Shown piece by piece: positions 32,833-43,367 of a stretch of 64,000 nt of DNA. The stretch spans positions 1-64,000 of the forward strand of contig JAUCBJ010008092.1 in the NCBI GenBank assembly GCA_032718475.1, read 5' to 3'. The translations under genes were made by a program, and so were the position numbers. Positions within the stretch are counted from its first letter, which is position 1, and each line of letters starts with the position of its first letter. Origin of the DNA: Nemertoderma westbladi (taxonomy: Eukaryota > Xenacoelomorpha > Nemertodermatida > Nemertodermatidae). The notes below the pieces were generated by a model that saw only the letters and a list, made by a program, of their open reading frames with translations, had not been told where the DNA came from and made no database searches.

Positions 32833-33933
32833 ACAACGTGCAGCTTCAGACATATCTCCAAAAGGGATACGCGATCAGGATGACAAACCCTGAGGTAACA
32901 ATGGATCAAACATATTACCTGCCACATCATTTCGTACGGCATCCAGACAAACCTGGTAAGGTGCTTGTTGTGAACGACTGCGCCGCTCTTTACCAAGGTA
33001 TGTCCATGAATAGCGAATTGATGGACAGGCCAAATATGAACAATTACCTCATGGGAGTCCTGATGCGTTTCAGACAATGCAAGGTGGCTTTCACCTGCGA
33101 TGTAGAGGCCATGTTTCACCAGGTTAAGGCTTTGGAGCGGGACAGGGACAGTTTGAGGTTCCTGTGGTACCCGGACGGAAATTTGAACCTTCCGCCAGAA
33201 ACCTACCAAATGCAGGTACGAGTTTTTGGGGCCCGGGACAGCCCCAACTGCACCATGTACTCCCTAAAGCAGACAGCCTTAGACCAACGTGACAAGTTAG
33301 ACCCAGACATAGTTTGGACAGTGGAGCGGGACTTTTACGTGGATGATGGCCTCACGAGCTGCGACAATCTGGAGTGTGCTACAACCATGGCACATCAACT
33401 CCAGGACTGTCTCTCCGAGGGCGGACGGATTTCGCCTTGCCAAGTTCGCCTCCAACAATCCCGATCTAGTGAACTCATTTGACCCTACTGACCGTAGCGG
33501 AGGTGACTTAGACCTCGACTTAGAACCTCTGCCTACGACCAAAAGTCCTAGGACTCAGTTGGAACCCAAACACCGACAACTTCAGGGTGCGCGTGAGGAC
33601 CAACGACCAGATGAGACCTCTCACAAAGAGGACCTGCTTATCGACAATGAGTCGTTTGTACGACCCGCTGTGCTTATCAGTCCAGTGATCCTACACGCAA
33701 TGAACATACTCCGCAGCATTTGGCAGGCCGGACTGGAATGGGATGACTCCATCCCAGAAAATTTAGCTGAGCAATGGAGAGACTGGGAGGCAGAACTGAC
33801 ACTCCTACAAGACTATACCATACCGAGGGTATACTTTCCCTTACAGGCCACCTTTCCTGCAGATCTAGAACATCACAGTTTTATTGACGCTAACAAGGAC
33901 GGGTTGGGGGTTTCCTTATACCTACGTAAATAA
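32821..33933 (+). pseudogene. BEL-A reverse transcriptase and connector
   Basis: Continues after the duplication with [21 protein letters not shown], then TCDVEAMFHQV (motif A; the catalytic Asp), FGARDSPNC and FYVDDGLTSC (YVDD catalytic pair). After a frame change near 33430 comes GFRLAKFASNN, then PAVLISPVILHAMNILRSIW and LEWDDSIPENL, the BEL connector. It ends with FIDANKDGLGV, the first RNase H acid block. All RT catalytic acids are kept, but the frame is broken. Confidence 0.88.
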
Positions 33934-34480
33934 GTGACATCGGACAGTTACGAGGTATGGACACGGACAGGTGTGTGTAGAGGTACGACATATGACAGTG
34001 CCTCGGGGAGAGCTTCAAGCCAGGACGATATCTACCGCCATCATCAGTCTAGTCCAGTGCGAGTTGGAGGCCAATTTGAAGGTCACATATTGGACAGACG
34101 CCACGTTGGTGCTGTGGTACATCAACAATGAGATGTTTCAGTTCATACCAGTTCAATACAGTTCGGTTTTGTGGCCAACAGACGGGCTGAGATTCTAGAC
34201 AGGTCGCTCAAACAGGACTGGCGTCACTTCCCAGGGAAACTGAACCCAGCTGACATTGCGTCACGGGGAATGTTACCCATAGACTTTTGTAAACCGGACA
34301 ATAAGTCCTTCTGGTTTAAAGGACCTGACTTCCTACAGCGACCATTGGACGAATGGCCGCTGCTATTCGACGCGACATCGAACCCCATACCGGAAGGTGC
34401 CAAGATAAAAATCGCCACTGTAGTCAAGTCGAAGGCAAAGGCTAATGCCAAGGTCAAAAGGAAACAAGGACGATTTAAAT
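33934..34480 (+). pseudogene. BEL-A RNase H, C-terminal half
   Basis: MTVPRGELQARTIS gives the RNase H glutamate and YWTDATLVLWYINN the next aspartate. Then LNPADIASRGMLP and FWFKGPDFLQRP close the domain. The pieces lie in two frames (33971-34198 and 34171-34596). Confidence 0.85.
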
Positions 34481-34489
34481 CAAATAACC

Positions 34490-34925
34490 TGGACACTCCA
34501 CCAGACATTATGCCAGACGTTTCACCAGACATTCTACCAGAAGTTCCAATGAATCTTTCGCCGGATGTTCCGCGGGGGATTTCACCAGATGTTTAGCCAG
34601 ATTGTTCACAAGACGTTTCACCAGATTGTTCGCCAGACTGTCCACCAGATTATTCTCCGGATTCTTCACCAGTCTGCTTTCTGGACCTTTCGGACTGTCA
34701 ACCGGACTTTCCACCAGACATCTCACCATACTGTCAACCAGATTCTGACCAGACATTCTCCCAGACGTTACCCCAGACTTTCTACCAGACGTACGACAGA
34801 ACATTTCGCTGGATGTTCCACGATATGTTTCACCAGACGCCTCACCAGACTGTTGCCAGATGTTTCACCAGACTGTTCACCAGACTATACACCAGACATT
34901 CTACCAGAATGCGACGATGTATACT
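34490..34925 (+). repeat. 12-bp coding tandem repeat (Pro-Asp-x-x) in BEL-A pol
   Basis: CCAGA(C/T)(A/G)TT...(C/T)CA units repeat about every 12 bp for over 400 bp. In frame they read PDIMPDVSPDILPEV and so on. The frame drifts through three phases, and the reverse strand is also repetitive. It lies between RNase H and the integrase linker, where BEL elements normally have no such block. Confidence 0.8.
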
Positions 34926-35231
34926 ACAACATCGCAATTACCCCCATTGGGGCGGCATAGTTTTGACTATATAGGTATTAACAACTTACCTACTTTGACT
35001 TCCTTGAGTCACGATGACAACGGTGTGATTACAGGTATTACAAATATGGGTCGTGCCCATCAAAATGTAAATACAAGTATCACATTACGTTTAAGGAAAA
35101 TGCCTGACTTACAGCCTATGGCTAAATGTGTGACTAACGTTAGGAGACCCACAAGTCCAATGGAACCCACCAATCCCATAGAGTTGAAACCACTATTACA
35201 GGTCAACCCATCGGATGCTGATTATAAAGGT
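34926..35231 (+). pseudogene. BEL-A pol linker before the foldback insertion
   Basis: Open frame 34860-35234 reading on from the repeat, including YNIAITPIGAA-like residues in the next frame and NPSDADYKG. The frame ends only because of the inserted foldback; it reads through when the insert is removed. Confidence 0.6.
35220..35231 (+). repeat. Target-site duplication GATTATAAAGGT, left
   Basis: Identical to 35624-35635. Confidence 0.8.
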
Positions 35232-35623
35232 TAATTAAATTCAGGTATACTCCGGGGGTGGAGAATCTGTTGGGGGTGTAGAGGGTCTTGCCACGAGGTG
35301 TAAAAATAATTAAATGTTACCGTATGCGCATTTCACCCGTTGCGGGCGTCCTCAGCGGTTCATTGTTATAATATAAACATTAAAAATTTTTAAAAATTTA
35401 AATTTAAAAATAAAAAATTAAAAATATTTAATGTTTATATTATAACAATGAACCGCTGAGGACGCCCGCAACGGGTGAAATGCGCATACGGTAACATTTA
35501 ATTATTTTTACACCTCGTGGCAAGACCCTCTACACCCCCAACAGATTCTCCACCCCCGGAGTATACCTGAATTTAATTATGCTTACGCCACGCTCGACGT
35601 CAACCAGAAACATTAAACATTTG
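35232..35623. mobile_element. Foldback insertion with one-sided tail
   Basis: A virtually perfect palindrome occupies 35232-35579: arms of about 160 bp and a loop of about 28 bp made of A/T runs. It begins TAATTAAATTCAGG directly at the left target duplication. On the right the palindrome ends 44 bp before the duplication, leaving a unique tail 35580-35623 that ends ACATTTG. The duplicated 12 bp and restored BEL frame (DYKG-KIVE) show it was inserted as one unit. It encodes no protein. Confidence 0.85.
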
Positions 35624-35635
35624 GATTATAAAGGT
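35624..35635 (+). repeat. Target-site duplication GATTATAAAGGT, right
   Basis: Partner of 35220-35231. Confidence 0.8.
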
Positions 35636-35704
35636 AAGATAGTGGAGACCAAGATTGTACTTTTGGACTCAGATAAACCCATTGTACAATGGGAGACACT
35701 CACC

Positions 35705-35724
35705 GGAAGGCCTTCGGGCCTACC
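35705..35724 (+). repeat. Dispersed hairpin motif, copy 9 (diverged)
   Basis: GGAAGGCCTTCGGGCCTACC; stem AGGCC/GGCCT; read in frame as GRPSGLP. The two arms changed together relative to copy 6, which keeps the hairpin. Confidence 0.55.
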
Positions 35725-36283
35725 AAGTCCAAACTAGTATCCACTCTATACTTATACCTTACCTGATGACGTCACTATCACTTACATCGACCGGATAGTC
35801 AACTTTACACAGACATGGACAGATGCTTGCCGTAAACTAGCTTGGCTCATACGTTTAGGCCAATATATTGAAGGCAAATGTAACTTTCCACGTAAATTGA
35901 CCTTGCCTGTGATTAGTAATAGTGAAATTGATATTATTCGACATTATCAATTGCGATATTTCGCATAAGGAATTCGCTGCTATTTATCAAGGCAAACAGA
36001 TTAATTCTTCACCAATACTGAGTTGGAGTCCAATAATATACAAGGGCTTACTTTGTCACAAGTGCAGACTCCAAAACATTGACTTCGCTATTGACTTTAG
36101 GTATCTATCATCATCCCGCAACACCATGAGTTACAGTGCGCTATGATACTGGACACACATGTACAACTCAAACATGTAGGTAGACATCACTGTTTATCAC
36201 ACTTACGCTTGAGGTTTGTATTAATTAGACCTAGTAATTCATTGAGTTCAGTAACGCGCAACTGTATTATCTGTAAGAAGGTT

Positions 36284-36824
36284 TTTTTGAGACGTTTTTT
36301 GAAAATTACATTTCATTAAATATTAATTGTAACATCTCTATTTTTGATTTACACCGGTTTTTTGGTGTTCGCAATTGGATGGAATTCATATAAATTGATT
36401 TAGAAATTTCAAACTTGTTTTTTTCGGCGGGTGCCAAATTTTGGCGCCAGCACCAAATTTTGAAATATGTCAATTTTGTAAATTTATTGTTTGAAACTTG
36501 TTTTTGGGGTTCTGGTTTCGATGAAATATATATGAGTTGCACCAAGCGTTTCAAACTTGTATTTTTCGTTGCTTTGTGCAAATTTTGGTGCTAGCACGAA
36601 ATTTTGAAAATCCATTCAATAGATAAAATTGCTTGTGACAATTTATTTCTTGAGTTTTAGAGGTTTGTGGCTGTTCTGAATTCAATGGAATATATAATTA
36701 TCGAACTAAACATCTCAAACTTGTATTTTTCAGAAGTGTGTGCAAAATGTGGTGCTAGCACCAAATTTTGACCCCCCCCCCCCCCGGTATTTGTACAGCA
36801 TTTTATAGCCCGGTACTAATAGGG
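36284..36824 (+). mobile_element. TTAA-type (piggyBac-like) non-autonomous element, left end missing
   Basis: Matches 56590-57090 and then jumps to the shared right end GGTATTTGTACAGCATTTTATAGCCCGGTACTAATAGGG followed by TTAA at 36825. Three GGYGCYAGCAC palindromes spaced about 150-160 bp lie inside (36443, 36590, 36751), with a C14 run at 36772-36785. The left terminus is replaced by BEL-A sequence. Confidence 0.75.
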
Positions 36825-36828
36825 TTAA

Positions 36829-37539
36829 CCAACACTTAGAATTTATTAAGTCATTGGGGGTCGCACCTCGGGAAGGTATGTCTGCTGGATTTTGTGGCCC
36901 AGGAATATACCTCCATTGTTCTATTTTGGTGCGATTGAGGATAATGGACACTCGGTTTGGGATATACACACTGAAACCACAAACCATATTAGGTAAATAC
37001 TCCAGCACTATGGCTGCGTCTGTCTATAAGACCGTACTAGAGATTTTGAAATCAGTTTCGTCAAGAATGTTTTTGGCGACAATTGTTGCGAATAGGGCGG
37101 CCTTTAGTTCGGCCCTTGGGACAGTTAAGTCCTTGCCCTTGATTAGGGATTTTGACGCAACAAGGGACACCCGAGTGTCTTGGGGTGTTGTAGCTCTATA
37201 ATAAGCTATGATACCAATACCCTTGTCACTTGCGTCGCCAAACACATGCAACTGATATGTATGTGATGGCAGAGCATTTGGGAAGTATGCTCGAGGTACC
37301 CGAAAGTTTTCAATGTCGGGTAAGGCATTTTCCCACCTGGACCAGTGTGTTAACAAGTCACCTGAAAGGGGCTCATCCCATGTAAGATTCTGGTCCCACA
37401 TGGTTTTTTTTTCTCTGTACCTAGCTTCCAGAATTACAGGACTTATAAAGCCTACGGGATCAAATAATGTACTTAATATACTAAGACAAATGCGCTTAGT
37501 GCGAACAACTGGAGGTCGAACCTGGATCCGGAAAAACAT
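36829..37539 (-). pseudogene. BEL-B connector and RNase H
   Basis: Reads SILSTLFDPVGFISPVILEA and WDEPLSGDLLTHW (connector), then HVFGDASDKG, LTVPRAELKAA and TDAAIVLEYL (the RNase H acids D, E, D) and WRYIPGPQNPADIPSRG. A TAG stands where BEL elements have Trp before the TDA motif. The gene breaks at the TTAA element after NSKCWL. RT, which should precede the connector, is absent, so an internal deletion has removed it. Confidence 0.88.
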
Positions 37540-37819
37540 TAGGCTGTGAACTATCTGCCTGATACTTTCTACTGTAGTTGTTGAAATACTGTGTAATTTT
37601 GGTTTGGGTCACTATGGCCACAGGTGTTACATTTGGCTTAGCGGGATTTATTAATATACGGGGAACAATATTTGGAACCATAAGGGGGGTGTTTATTGGT
37701 CTGAAAAAATCACTGTCGGAGTCAGTTCTAAGATTGTTAGAAGTTTGAGTATTTTTAATGGGATCAGCACGATGTTGAGGTGGCAGTTCTGGTTGACGAT
37801 GACATTCAGGTCGTTCCAA
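37496..37819 (-). pseudogene. BEL-B gag remnant, Pro/Asn-rich linker
   Basis: A 107-codon open piece with LERPECHRQPELPPQHR-like and VPRILINPAKPNV residues, no enzyme motif. It joins the gag coiled coil to pol sequence after the deletion. Confidence 0.4.
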
Positions 37820-37939
37820 ACGTCTTCCACTTCTGGAGGTTCGAGATTTGTCCGACGATTTATCGAACTCATTGGAAGATGTATAACAACTAACTTTCTT
37901 GGTAAGGTTCTCTTTACGGTGTTCTTCTAATTAGGAGTA

Positions 37940-38320
37940 CGACTGTCATTTCTCCATTAATTTTATCTCCTCCAGTATAGTCTCTTGATGCCTTTTATTC
38001 TGTATTCTCCTTTGCTGAGCCTGAAACTGACTTTGGCGTTCCTCAGCTTCCAGTTTACATTCCTCGGCTTCCTGTTTACGCTTCTCGGCTTCATGTTCGC
38101 GTTGCAAGCGTTCGTCTTCTGCCTGATCCTGTAGTTGTTTCACTTTGTTTTTATTATCCACTATGTCCTGTTCCATCGATAATTTTCATTGACGTTCCAT
38201 CTCCCGTTCGATATCGATATCCTTTAGAATCCTTTTTGTCGTAGGGCTGGTAGGAGGGTGGCCACAAATTCTTCTTATTAGTTCTTCTTCTCCCAATTGG
38301 TCTATATAACCTCAGAGGTG
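37940..38320 (-). pseudogene. BEL-B gag, coiled coil
   Basis: Open piece 37946-38176 is a continuous Glu/Gln/Lys/Arg coiled coil (QLQDQAEDERLQREHEAEKR) with no helix breakers for about 70 residues. The stretch to its right adds acidic and helical residues (EELIRRIC) in a neighbouring frame. Confidence 0.65.
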
Positions 38321-38584
38321 TTTACGGATGGCGTTGTCTTGTCCCGTTTGAGTCTTGGGTTCAGTTTGTGTATACCCTTCAATATCTCGGGTATCGATTT
38401 GGGATGGATGGTCGGAATCCAAAATATCAGGGTGAGAGGGTTCACCTTGAAAAGAGAGGCAGGTGCGTGCCGATTGAGCAAATTTTATTATGTTTTCGTT
38501 AGCTGCAGATTCTATTACTGCGGCTCCTGTCCTGATGGCAGACTGATGAAAGGCTGACAGAATTATCCTGATGCGGATTATTCT

Positions 38585-39274
38585 CTACTTTATTTCATAA
38601 AAGAGGGACGGAGAAGGATCGGCCCTTGGATCCTGTAGGGTAGCTTCAAAATTAGCTATTTGCTTAGCAAAGCCAGTTTGAAATCCCCTTAGGGTCCTTC
38701 CCACATTACTAAGGTCGGTGGAATCGGCCGGTACCTTTAATGCTGTAAATTCGTCAGGGGTGGCAGAATGCAAGGGGAAAAACGTATCCAAAGATGGATA
38801 GTTGTAGTATCATAATACTGATTGTTGCATTTCTGTGACCGACATGAACAGTTGGACCTTAGTCCCTTTTTCAGAGGCCAGGTATTGGTCAATGACCTTT
38901 AGCAGGCCGATTAATAAACCTGGGGAAGGGGCCATGAGTGGGTCCATTCCTGACTACAGGCTTAAACCTGTGGCTATGTCGACTTCCGTCTGGTTTAAGT
39001 CAGAAGTCGCAGCCACTTTCGGTCGGTCTGCTTGTAATTCGAGGTCAGTAGTGGATTGTTTTATTCTGGTGACATTGGGTGGTTGATTTAATTTTGATGG
39101 CATAATAGGGTTTCCCGCTTGATTTGAACTGGAATATTCCGGCTCGGGTAACTCTCTAATCGGAGATTTGTCCGGGTCGGAATGGGCTGGTATCGCAGTC
39201 TCATCAAGGTTAGAGGTGTAATCGCTGTGGGAACTGTCTGAGGCGCTCTTGTTGATTTTGGAACGATAAGACAT
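38585..39274 (-). pseudogene. BEL-B gag N-terminus
   Basis: Starts MSYRSKINKSASDSSHSD at 39274. It is Ser/Asp/Pro-rich and shares at least 80 residues with the piece starting at 60837 (SPxRELPEPEYSSSNQAGN, TTDLELQ(A/S)DRP). Then follow LMAPSPGLLIGLLKVI and TLRGFQTGFAKQIANFEATL in further frames. The shared N-terminus ties BEL-B to the zinc-knuckle element on the same strand at 49-62 kb. Confidence 0.7.
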
Positions 39275-40858
39275 TTAGTTAGATTTAATTTTGGAGAAAT
39301 ATATTTTGTAGTACCCATTTAAATAATTATTATGCCTTCTTTAATTATCTATTGTTTATTATAATAATAATAAGATTATTATAAATAATTATTACAATGC
39401 ACCCAATAAATAACACGGAATTAAATTAATCCTGTCTACAATTTAAAAACCGGTAAGCGATGAGTATACAGCCGGTAATTTATTGTTGGAATGTTCGATA
39501 ATAAATATTGAAATTCACCACTTGGGGGGAGTATATTCTGTTCTAATCACTACAAGCAATACTACCTACCAATAGAGTAATGATTTACTTCCAATTGGAC
39601 TGTGTGTAAGACACCCCGACAGCCGACAACAGGGTAGAGTTATATCTGTAGGGCAGCTAACTACAGTAAGGCTATATAATCTATGGGCAGTAAGCATAAG
39701 CAACCTTCCTATGTATGGCACCCAATCAATGGGATGGGAGGAGGGTATGTTAGCTGTACAATGTTTTCCTATGGAGAATAATGCAGCCTACCTAATGCAG
39801 CAGCCAACTGATTCGAGGGAACAAGCCTAGGTTGTAGTCAATGGTTACACAGAGGTAAAACAAGTCATGTGACACGATATTGCTTGCAGAGACGACAAAT
39901 AATTCCTCTCAGAAATAAATTTGTTTTGAAATATTTCGCTGTCAGAGGTCCAAAGTTGTAAATATTTGATCTGAGGGTAAATATGTGAGCACAAATGTTA
40001 AATTGTTCAATGATATGTATGTATATCAGTTAAAGGTTCCTTGATATTTGTTATGGAATAATAGTCTTGGAATAAACCGAACAAAAATTACAAAAACTAA
40101 TATTAATCGTTACTTATTCCTACAATTACCTACTTTATGATGGGATGAAGCAAACTTTAAGTTTACTTTAATATAGTAGGCCTACACGTAAAAACAAAAT
40201 TGGTAGGACAATAAGACTGTTGGTTTTTTAACAGGGGGGTTTGCGATTGTTCCGATCGCTAGGAACTTCGAAACCGGTAGGGAGACAAACGTCAAACGTT
40301 TTTTAGAACAAATAAGACAATAGATACGGTTAGTATAATGCGTCCCCGAGATCGTCAAGATACAACTATCCAGGACTCTTAGTGTATTTCGCCTAGAGTA
40401 GAATATAACGTTCTGTTGTCGGGCTAAGACCGCATAAAGTGATTCCGACCGATCGAGAAATTCGAACCAATAAGTCTGTGCGTGGTAAGTCGATAAATAG
40501 CAGTTCAATACTTGATTGAAGAAACGAAAGTGCCCCACAATTCATCGAAAGACTATGTTTTGAATATTTTTGATGAGCCAGTCGGACTTCTGTGCTTTAA
40601 TTCCGTAAAACCAAGCATGAAAAGTAATTTGTCGGGAATAAAGTGATATCTCCTCCCACAAGGAAATAAACAACTTTATGTGTTGCAATAATGGAAGTAT
40701 GAATAAGATAGGGGATAAAATTAGGCCTAAAAAACAATTAAGCATTTAGTTAATATCTACTATGAAGCCAAGCAAATGAGATACCGGAAATTCACAGTAG
40801 GCAGACTTATTGTAAGATGTTTAACGGTAAATATGAGATTCCGTCTATTATCTGACCC
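39275..40858 (-). repeat. LTR-B element leader, copy 1
   Basis: Non-coding; matches 60838-62036 in the same orientation, e.g. AAATAATTATTATGC, GTGATATCTCC(T/C)CCCACAAGG and GAGATTCCGTCTATTATCTGA at the outer end. It lies between LTR-B (41272 on) and the gag start, as a 5' leader should. Confidence 0.7.
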
Positions 40859-41271
40859 GTCCAATCTAGAATTATTGCAGTGGGAATTTACCTATTGTAC
40901 CCAACTTACAGTAGAAAACGAACGTCTACGTCTATCAAGATCCAACAACACATACGACGCTGTGAGGTAATGTTCAAAACTCAAAGATATGTGTAAGCAA
41001 AATACAACAAATACACCAACTAAAAATAACGATATATAAAGTACTCTTTTACACTCTCTGGTTATACACCAGTAAATAAGTTCATCAAATACTTGCAGAA
41101 ATACTTATCAAAAATACAATAAACGGACCAGGTCTAGAATATTAATCAATAAATATTTATGCACCAAATTCCCACCAATTACGATGATCAGTCGAAATTA
41201 GAGAAAATAAGCACATCAAAGAACAAAGAAGCAAATCAAAACACGCGAGGGTGTTGAAAGTCGATAATTAC
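40859..41271 (-). other. Stretch between leader and LTR-B
   Basis: AT-rich, non-coding. Present only in this copy. The bases next to the LTR end (GTAATTATCG on the - strand) do not resemble a usual tRNA primer-binding site. Confidence 0.3.
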
Positions 41272-42330
41272 TGTTAGCGCATTTGATAAAAAAGACGTTC
41301 TTTCAATCTCAATTTTCATATATTGTGATTCTCTCCTGTTGTTTAATAAAACACATGCAAAATGAGCCTTAATGTCCGGTCTGATACACTGAATGGGATG
41401 GCGCTAGTGTACCTTCGACGAAGGCCGCTCTAGTATATCTGTTTATTTATCCTTTTTCCCACGATGTATTTATTTGCTCTATATTTCGCTTTCTAATACG
41501 GTATTTGATCATCTATTATATTTCACTAGTATACAGTACCGAGAGGGTGTGGCAACCCAATACAACAAGCAAATGTCTAACTAATTAATTATGTAACGGC
41601 TCAAGTCTGGCGATTGTGCTTCCCTTTAGAGGAAATGTATTGCGACAAGCCTTCGGTCTAATTATATTGATATTGCTACAGTATTCAATTTGTGACATCT
41701 CTCAATCGTGATGTAATTAATAATAAGAGCTTCGCTTATATTAATGGTCTGAAATATCGCCATATATTAATTATTTATTAACTTAGAGGTACGACGGCAC
41801 ACATAAATCTGATGCAAATGTCCAGATTATCACTAACGCTTAGCTATAGCAACCTACCTGGTTGTGGCGCGTGTAAAACTTCCTTGATTCTGTAATATTG
41901 GCGATTGAGTTTATCAGTAGAATATCAAATATAACAATAAGTAAATATAATTCAATTATTAATAACGAATTTTAGATTCAAATATTAGACTTCAGACTTT
42001 AGACATAGACATTAGACATGTAATAATCTCCAGTCATTTAAATCTGACCGGCAATTAAAGCTCTGCATGTGAGATGTAACTCTACAGCAGAAACGACATG
42101 ATAAGAGTGAGTAAGCCACTCAACAAATGGTGGTTATATAACAGATTAACAATAATGGAGCAACACAGCTAATAGGGTATTATGACGAGTTGGATATGCG
42201 GATAATTAATTGCACTAGATGGCGTTTAAACCTTTAGTAAGGCATAAAATTAGATAAAGGGAATCGATTTTATAACACAACCAACTTTATCATTAAAAAT
42301 GGAGCAAAATACGTAATCTAAAATAGCCAA
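41272..42330 (-). mobile_element. LTR-B, copy 1 (5' LTR of BEL-B, outer border uncertain)
   Basis: On the - strand it ends ATGCGCTAACA at 41272, exactly like the copy at 47849-49287. Long matches include TGTGGCGCGTGTAAAACTT and GAGGGTGTGGCAA. Similarity fades beyond about 42250, so the outer start is not fixed. Confidence 0.65.
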
Positions 42331-42566
42331 GTTCATACTTGCATCAACAACTGGACGCAATAAAAATTCATCCCTCTCCAGGGGAAATTCGACACAAATA
42401 ACAGATGATTACTCTCAAAAATAAAACCGTAACCTGTTCTATTGTGTTTAGCTTATTGTTTTTATTACTATAACGTGCCACTGTAACCTGTTCCTTTCCC
42501 TAAATTTATAATTTAACATTGAGGCGGGATATTAATTCGCCAAGGTGGGATTTGCGTCCAGTCCCA

Positions 42567-42588
42567 CCCCCCCCCCCCCCCCCCCCCC
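42567..42588. repeat. C22 run
   Basis: 22 consecutive C. Confidence 0.95.
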
Positions 42589-42647
42589 TGTCTCGCTCCA
42601 AGAGAATGCAGATCATCTACAAAGTTTGTAGAAGTCTACCACTACTT

Positions 42648-42960
42648 CTACAGTAGTACATAACTGTGTAACTGTAGAACCGTGAGCACGAGCACGTGCT
42701 GGGCATCAGTGAAAATATTATTTCCATTCAAAATGACAAATAAGGGCATCACGAATAAACTTCTCACAGATCCAGGATACAAAGTAAAGGATATGGGACG
42801 ATAGTTATCCGCGTTATGTTTAGGAGGTTTCTTTAACAAGGGAGTGATAATTGCTCAGTGCGCCAGTCATCTGGATCTGGAACAACACCAGAATCGAAAG
42901 TAGAGTCGTCCACATGTTCAAACATACTTAAATCGTTCAATCGTTTAACTAAAATTAAAT
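42648..42960 (-). pseudogene. LINE reverse transcriptase fragment (CR1/Jockey-like)
   Basis: Reads VPDPDDWRTE, then after a frame change KKPPKHNADNYRPISFT and NNIFTDAQHVL. The order VP.DW......KKG....NYRPISLT......L.DAQHGF is the RT start of Jockey/CR1-type LINEs. Only about 100 codons remain. Confidence 0.7.
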
Positions 42961-43367
42961 TTAACTTTTCATAGTTAAATGAGTCTGCCTCGTCTATTTA
43001 ACAAACGCAATTACTGTAATTGTTGCCTTTTTGAAGGCACGCGTTTCGTCACTGTTTCTTTGATTATCCAAACCTTGAGACAGGTAAAATGAAGTCCGCA
43101 AATGCACTGATCTATTTTGTTTATAAATTATTGTAAAACAAATAGAAATGTAAGAAATTCCGAATACGGTTTCTTTATTGCAGGGAATTTAGTATTTCTA
43201 TAGAATACTATTAGTGCACTCTTACTCTGGTTAACCTCGTCTCGTGCTCTCCGAAGGTCCCATTTATAATGTTATACAGTAGAAGCTCCAATTGTTAGAT
43301 CAATTACAATTAATATATAACTCTGTAACTCATTTATTTCTTTAACTGGGAGCTAAAACATGGATGA
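42961..43367. other. No gene recognised
   Basis: AT-rich; may be LINE flank. Confidence 0.25.

Larger units (their letters stand above)
35624..36283 (+). pseudogene. BEL-A integrase N-terminus and zinc-binding domain, cut off
   Basis: After the duplication the frame reads KIVETKIVLLDSD. Further on come the linker words FTQTWTDACRKLAWLI and, near 36165-36283, HVGRHHCLSHLRLRF...SSVTRNCIICKK, the H-H-C-C zinc site of retroviral-type integrases. The catalytic core that should follow is missing; sequence changes abruptly to the TTAA-type element near 36283. Several stops. Confidence 0.75.
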
